NCBI GenBank assembly: GCA_020637615.1
Contig: JACKKC010000039.1
Coordinates: 1 to 22,836, forward strand
Length of the DNA: 22,836 nucleotides
DNA from: Rhodovulum sp.
GTDB lineage: Bacteria > Pseudomonadota > Alphaproteobacteria > Rhodobacterales > Rhodobacteraceae
Reading direction: 5' to 3'
A program made the position numbers and the translations under genes. Position 1 is the stretch's first letter; every line of letters begins with the position of its first letter. The notes beneath the pieces are model-generated. The model searched no databases. It was given only the letters and a program-made list of their open reading frames with translations, and had not been told where the DNA came from. Positions 21,832-22,836 of the stretch are shown here, in pieces.

Positions 21832-22292
21832 TAGACGCCGGCACTGCTGAAGGTGCTGATCTTCGGGCCAACGGGCACGGCGGTGTCGCCGAGCCACACC
21901 CGCAAGGAAGACCGGCTCTACCACTACTGCTTTAGACAGGACGCGCTGAAGCGTGGCCCGGATGCCTGTCCGGTCGGGCGCATGCCGGCGGGCGAGATCG
22001 AGGCGGCGGTCATCGACCAGCTGCGCGGCATCTTCCGGCAGCCGGAGATCGTCGTCGGCACGTGCCGCGCGGCGCGGGCTGAGGCGGACGACATAACCGA
22101 GGTCGAGGTCCGGGCGCGCTCACTGAGTTCGACCCGCTGTGGGACGAGCTGTTCCCGGCCGAGCAGGCGCGGATCGTTGGGCTGCTGGTCGAGCGGGTCG
22201 ACGTGCGGATGTGCGGCGTGGAGGTTCGGCTACGGCCGAACGGGCTCGCGGGACTGGTGAGAAAGGTGGCGGGCAGCAGTGGGGCGGTGTGA
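21832..22292 (+). pseudogene. Large serine recombinase, zinc-ribbon and C-terminal remnant, frameshifted
   Basis: The plus strand reads the middle and end of a large serine recombinase: TPALLKVLIFGPTGTAVSPS, HTRKEDRLYHYCFRQDALKR, GPDACPVGRMPAGEIEAAVI, DQLRGIFRQPEIVVGT. At about 22111-22119 the frame shifts, after which ALTEFDPLWDELFPAEQARI, VGLLVERVDVRMCGVEVRLR and PNGLAGLVRKVAG follow to a TGA at 22290. The resolvase catalytic domain and the first half of the zinc ribbon are missing; a TAG lies at 21832. The stop overlaps the GTG of the companion reading frame, the arrangement usual for these elements. Dead. Confidence 0.75.
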
Positions 22293-22533
22293 CGCGGGCG
22301 ACGGTCTCGGCAGACGGTGAGACGATCACCGTCCGCATCCCGCTGACGTTCCGGAAGCGCTGCGGCCGGAAGCGGGTGGTGACGCCGGACGGGGCCGAGT
22401 GGGCGCCGCGGCCGGGCGTGGACAACGCCATAGTCAAGGCGCTGGCGTGGGCGTTCCGGTGGCGGAAGATGCCGGACACCGACGTGCACACGACGATCGA
22501 GGATCTGGCGAAGGCCAACGGTCCGGAGTCATG
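22289..22533 (+). pseudogene. N-terminal piece of the recombinase-associated protein
   Basis: From the GTG at 22289 the frame reads VTRATVSADGETITVRIPLT, FRKRCGRKRVVTPDGAEWAP, RPGVDNAIVKALAWAFRWRK and TDVHTTIEDLAKANG. It then runs into unrelated sequence (PESWRV) near 22534. In intact copies LAKANG continues directly into GV..SYVSRVLRLTLLAP, which is the piece found at 18991-19160. The GTG overlaps the recombinase stop, indicating translational coupling in the parent element. Confidence 0.6.
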
Positions 22534-22836
22534 GCGCGTCGCTCGCGAGGGCGGCGTCAAAGCGCCTGTGAGCCGGTTTCCCGGGTCTGAGTGCGGCCCG
22601 TGCTTGGCATGCGCGGGTTACGGCCATGGCGTCGCCGCTGAGGCCCGGCGCATGCGCAACTGGGGATCCAGGGACCTCCCGGTTTCCGTGTGGATGGTGT
22701 CCCGGCGTGCATGGGGTCTCTGACCGCGCGGGATCAGCATGCACCTCGCCATGACGGTGCACGCCGTGTTGCCTTCCACTCTTCTCTACAGTGCTGGCCT
22801 GCACATACTACACGACAGTACTGGCTGAGGGCGGGA
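22534..22836. other. Window end, no supported gene
   Basis: The open frame continuing to 22723 carries no motif I recognise after the recombinase-associated piece ends. Minus-strand frames here are also featureless. A near-repeat of CAGTGCTGGC (22790-22799) and CAGTACTGGC (22818-22827) is present but too short to interpret. Confidence 0.4.

Noticed and set aside
22790..22827. Direct repeat CAGTGCTGGC / CAGTACTGGC as an attachment site
   Set aside because: Ten bases with one mismatch, no second element end, and cut by the window edge.

Overview
The window is GC-rich DNA with alphaproteobacterial character, most like Rhodobacterales. The signs are tail-fibre and DUF6127 fragments of the kind seen in rhodobacteral prophages, DUF1127 and Rnk-like small proteins, and an IS427-group insertion sequence. 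This placement is by recognition of protein families, not by any search. No rRNA, tRNA or CRISPR array is visible. The mix of intact operons with truncated, frameshifted and IS-interrupted genes indicates an accessory or plasmid-like region.

Positions 1-3400 are a patchwork: an intact small serine recombinase, a tail-fibre fragment on the plus strand, remnants of a QseB/QseC-type two-component system cut by a complete IS427-group element, a tail-fibre fragment on the minus strand, and a broken PAS-domain gene. Positions 3500-6670 hold intact genes: a Rnk-like GreA/GreB-fold protein, a TauE/SafE permease, a second Rnk-like protein fused to a DUF1127 domain, and two small genes. The same three-hairpin element lies ahead of both Rnk-like genes. 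Positions 6875-7700 return to debris: a frameshifted DUF6127 gene, the C-terminal end of a tail fibre and a headless fragment ending in a good terminator.

Positions 7856-13793 are a compact five-gene operon: secreted PepSY protein, secreted DUF2271 protein, a membrane PepSY/flavodoxin/ferredoxin-reductase fusion, ApbE flavin transferase and a P1B-type metal ATPase. The DUF2271 protein carries an ApbE-type flavinylation motif. The likely scheme is that electrons from NAD(P)H cross the membrane through the fusion protein to a periplasmic flavoprotein, and that this redox chemistry is paired with metal transport. This is the best candidate for an under-described system here.

Positions 13876-17887 are a second operon: a TetR regulator with a 48-bp palindrome abutting its start codon, then a HlyD-type adaptor, a FtsX/DevC-type permease, an ATPase and a four-helix membrane protein. 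All are overlapped or closely packed, as in a TetR-controlled tripartite export system.

Positions 17888-22836 are again mosaic: an orphan HD-domain piece of Cas3, an IS3-family transposase tail and the C-terminal piece of a recombinase-associated protein. They are followed by a divergent L-asparaginase / aspartate ammonia-lyase pair (asparagine to aspartate to fumarate plus ammonia), then the missing N-terminal part of that recombinase system. Both this island and the 2.6-7.5 kb segment are bracketed by halves of one gene in permuted order, which suggests linearised circular intermediates.
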